From Pollutimonas nitritireducens (GTDB lineage Bacteria > Pseudomonadota > Gammaproteobacteria > Burkholderiales > Burkholderiaceae_B): a stretch of 64,000 nt of DNA. Location of the stretch: NCBI RefSeq assembly GCF_002849615.1, contig NZ_PDNV01000011.1, forward strand, positions 1-64,000, written 5' to 3'. A program made the position numbers and the translations under genes. Below the pieces are notes generated by a model that worked only from the letters and a program-made list of their open reading frames with translations, made no database searches and was not told the DNA's origin. The first letter of the stretch is position 1, and each line of letters begins with the position of its first letter. Below are positions 62,701 through 64,000 of this stretch, piece after piece.

Positions 62701-63195
62701 ATGTCCACACCCACCATCCAGCTCGTCGTTGCCTACTCCACCAACCGCGTCATTGGCCGCGACAATGTCCTGCCCTGGCGCCTGCCGGCGGACCTGGCGC
62801 ATTTCAAGCGTGTCACATTGGGACAACCCATACTGATGGGGCGCAATACGTGGGAATCGCTGGGACGACCTTTGCCGGGGCGCCCGAACCTGGTGGTCAG
62901 CCGCAACCCTGAATACCGGGCCGAGGGCGCGACCGTTTATCCGTCGCTGGAAGCCGCCCTTGCGGCTTGTGCGGGTGCCGAACGTATCTGCATCATCGGT
63001 GGCGAACAGATATTCAAGCATGCGCTGACGATTGCTGATGAGATCATCGCGACCGAGGTTCATGCTGATGTTGCCGGGGACACGTACTTCCCGGATGTGG
63101 ACCCTGCGAACTGGCGGGAGGCCGAAAGGCTGCCGCAGCCTGATCAAAACGGTTATTCCTTTGACTTCGTGGTGTACCGGCGCAAGTCGGCGTAA
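62701..63195 (+). CDS. folA: Dihydrofolate reductase
   Basis: Regenerates tetrahydrofolate after the ThyA reaction; the target of trimethoprim. The 164-residue protein has VVAYSTNRVIGRDNVLPW (with Met20-loop-type residues), PADLAHFKRVTLGQPILMGRNTWES, GRPLPGRPNLVVSRN, and the NADPH-binding IIGGEQIFKHAL. Chromosomal type, normal length. It converges on the aminotransferase gene at the window end. Confidence 0.97.
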   Translation: MSTPTIQLVVAYSTNRVIGRDNVLPWRLPADLAHFKRVTLGQPILMGRNTWESLGRPLPGRPNLVVSRNPEYRAEGATVYPSLEAALAACAGAERICIIGGEQIFKHALTIADEIIATEVHADVAGDTYFPDVDPANWREAERLPQPDQNGYSFDFVVYRRKSA

Positions 63196-63231
63196 TGGTC
63201 CTAACCTCCTAAAAGGTCTATCCAGATAGCC

Positions 63232-64000
63232 TCACGCGTTTCCTATACGCCGCATGAACTGCCATAGACCGGGATGCAGGGAATAAGCAACGTTGAAGCG
63301 CAACCATCCAAGGTCGGCCTGGTCGGGATAAAAATACGATCCCGGAGCAAGCCAGATGCCATGCTGCAAGGCTTGCTCCGCGAGACAAGCCGTCCCCTGC
63401 TCACGCCAGCGCCCTGGCGGCCGCGCCCATAGAAACAGGCCCGCCCGGGGGCGGGAAAACACCTCGAAACCATGTCGGTCCATAAGGCCGACCAGCTCGT
63501 CATGCGCCTGTCTCAGGCGTTCCTGGACACGTTGTAAATGCATTCGATGACGCCCCAGTCGCAATACTTGATAGACCGTGCGTTCCATGATCTCGGGAGT
63601 CGTAAGCCCCATGGTCATTTTGGTCTGCGCAAATCCTTTCACCAGCGATGATGACGATACGATGTAGCCGACGCGCATGGACGGCGCAACGCTCTTGGAG
63701 AATCCCGATACATACACGACGCGGTCGGTGCCCGCCAACGCTACCAGCATAGGACCCACACCAGGAAGCAGATCGCGAGACACGTCGTCCTCTATGACCC
63801 AGAAATCATGTTGTTCGGCAAGCTGCAGCACGCGGAACGCATTTGCCATGCTAAGACTGGTGCCCGTGGGATTTTGCAGCACCGTATTCAGAAACAAGGC
63901 TTTGACGGCGTGAGTCTGCGCCACGGCTTGCAGGGATGGGATGCACAAACCATCTTCGTTGCGCGCAACACCCACAACCGTCAGATGGGCCAGGCGCAGC
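63232..64000 (-). CDS. MocR-like regulator or PLP aminotransferase (partial, 5' end outside window)
   Basis: C-terminal portion (about 256 residues) of a fold-type I aminotransferase domain; the frame stays open to the window edge. Seen are FLNTVLQNPTGTSLSMANAF, FWVIEDDVSRDL, the PLP-lysine motif YVSGFSKSVAPSMRVGY, and a C-terminal LRFNVAYSLHPGLW. The EDDVSRDL and SGFSKSVAP pattern is that of MocR/PdxR-type GntR regulators, whose N-terminal winged helix would lie beyond base 64000. A plain aminotransferase cannot be excluded. Confidence 0.82.
   Translation of the reverse strand, partial: LRLAHLTVVGVARNEDGLCIPSLQAVAQTHAVKALFLNTVLQNPTGTSLSMANAFRVLQLAEQHDFWVIEDDVSRDLLPGVGPMLVALAGTDRVVYVSGFSKSVAPSMRVGYIVSSSSLVKGFAQTKMTMGLTTPEIMERTVYQVLRLGRHRMHLQRVQERLRQAHDELVGLMDRHGFEVFSRPRAGLFLWARPPGRWREQGTACLAEQALQHGIWLAPGSYFYPDQADLGWLRFNVAYSLHPGLWQFMRRIGNA

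Overview
The window looks like a chromosomal segment from a betaproteobacterium of the order Burkholderiales, most likely family Alcaligenaceae (Bordetella / Achromobacter / Pusillimonas type). The evidence is the high-GC coding bias, the gene order lolB-ispE-tRNA-Gln-prs-rplY-pth-ychF, an NAD-dependent fds-type formate dehydrogenase, and betaproteobacterial-style nnrS, coq7 and hmgA/fahA loci. The assignment rests on protein resemblance and gene order only. There is no rRNA, phage, insertion sequence or CRISPR array. One tRNA is present.

Layout. 0-4.5 kb: a terminator, an isolated bioB, an EamA exporter, an MFS transporter and a Prx5-type peroxiredoxin. 4.6-18 kb: a formate-dehydrogenase and molybdenum-cofactor block. 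It contains moaC-moaD-moaE-moaB-moeA (+), two beta-ketoadipate genes catC-pcaD (+), then mobA-moaA-fdsR (-), which diverge from fdsG-fdsB-fdsA-fdhD-fdsD (+). The fdsR/fdsG gap carries a perfect inverted repeat. 18-22 kb: a universal stress protein gene behind an FNR-type box, a DUF442 protein, a GNAT acetyltransferase, and a nitric-oxide module (truncated haemoglobin, NnrS, NsrR) behind a sequence with NsrR-box geometry. 22-34 kb: MarR regulator, serA, a chemoreceptor with its own FNR-type box, and the housekeeping run ychF to lolB plus a TPR protein. 34-40.5 kb: mutM and a homogentisate operon (MBL protein, flavoprotein monooxygenase, DUF2783, hmgA, fahA). 40.5-41.4 kb: a gene-free stretch packed with tandem repeats and two large palindromes. 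41.4-44.4 kb: a GlcD-type FAD dehydrogenase and phosphomannomutase/phosphoglucomutase.

44.4-55.8 kb is an eight-gene minus-strand glycan operon: WecA-like initiating transferase, UDP-GalNAcA dehydrogenase, UDP-GlcNAc 4-epimerase, MviN/MurJ-like flippase, three glycosyltransferase genes (one a fusion of two enzymes) and an AsnB-type amidotransferase. No Wzy polymerase is seen. A candidate small RNA lies just upstream. 56.3-61.3 kb is a minus-strand respiratory operon: a CcoN-like oxidase subunit with a CcoS-like N-terminus, a CcoO-like cytochrome, a mono-haem cytochrome c, SCO1, a membrane protein with an HMxxH motif, and coq7, behind an FNR-type box. 61.4-64 kb: OsmC-like protein, thyA, folA and a MocR/aminotransferase gene cut by the window edge.

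Taken together, the window is rich in redox and low-oxygen physiology. Three FNR/ANR-like boxes (uspA, chemoreceptor, cbb3-like oxidase) and one NsrR-like box suggest a coordinated response to oxygen limitation and NO, beside a formate-oxidising enzyme that supplies NADH and the genes for its molybdenum cofactor.
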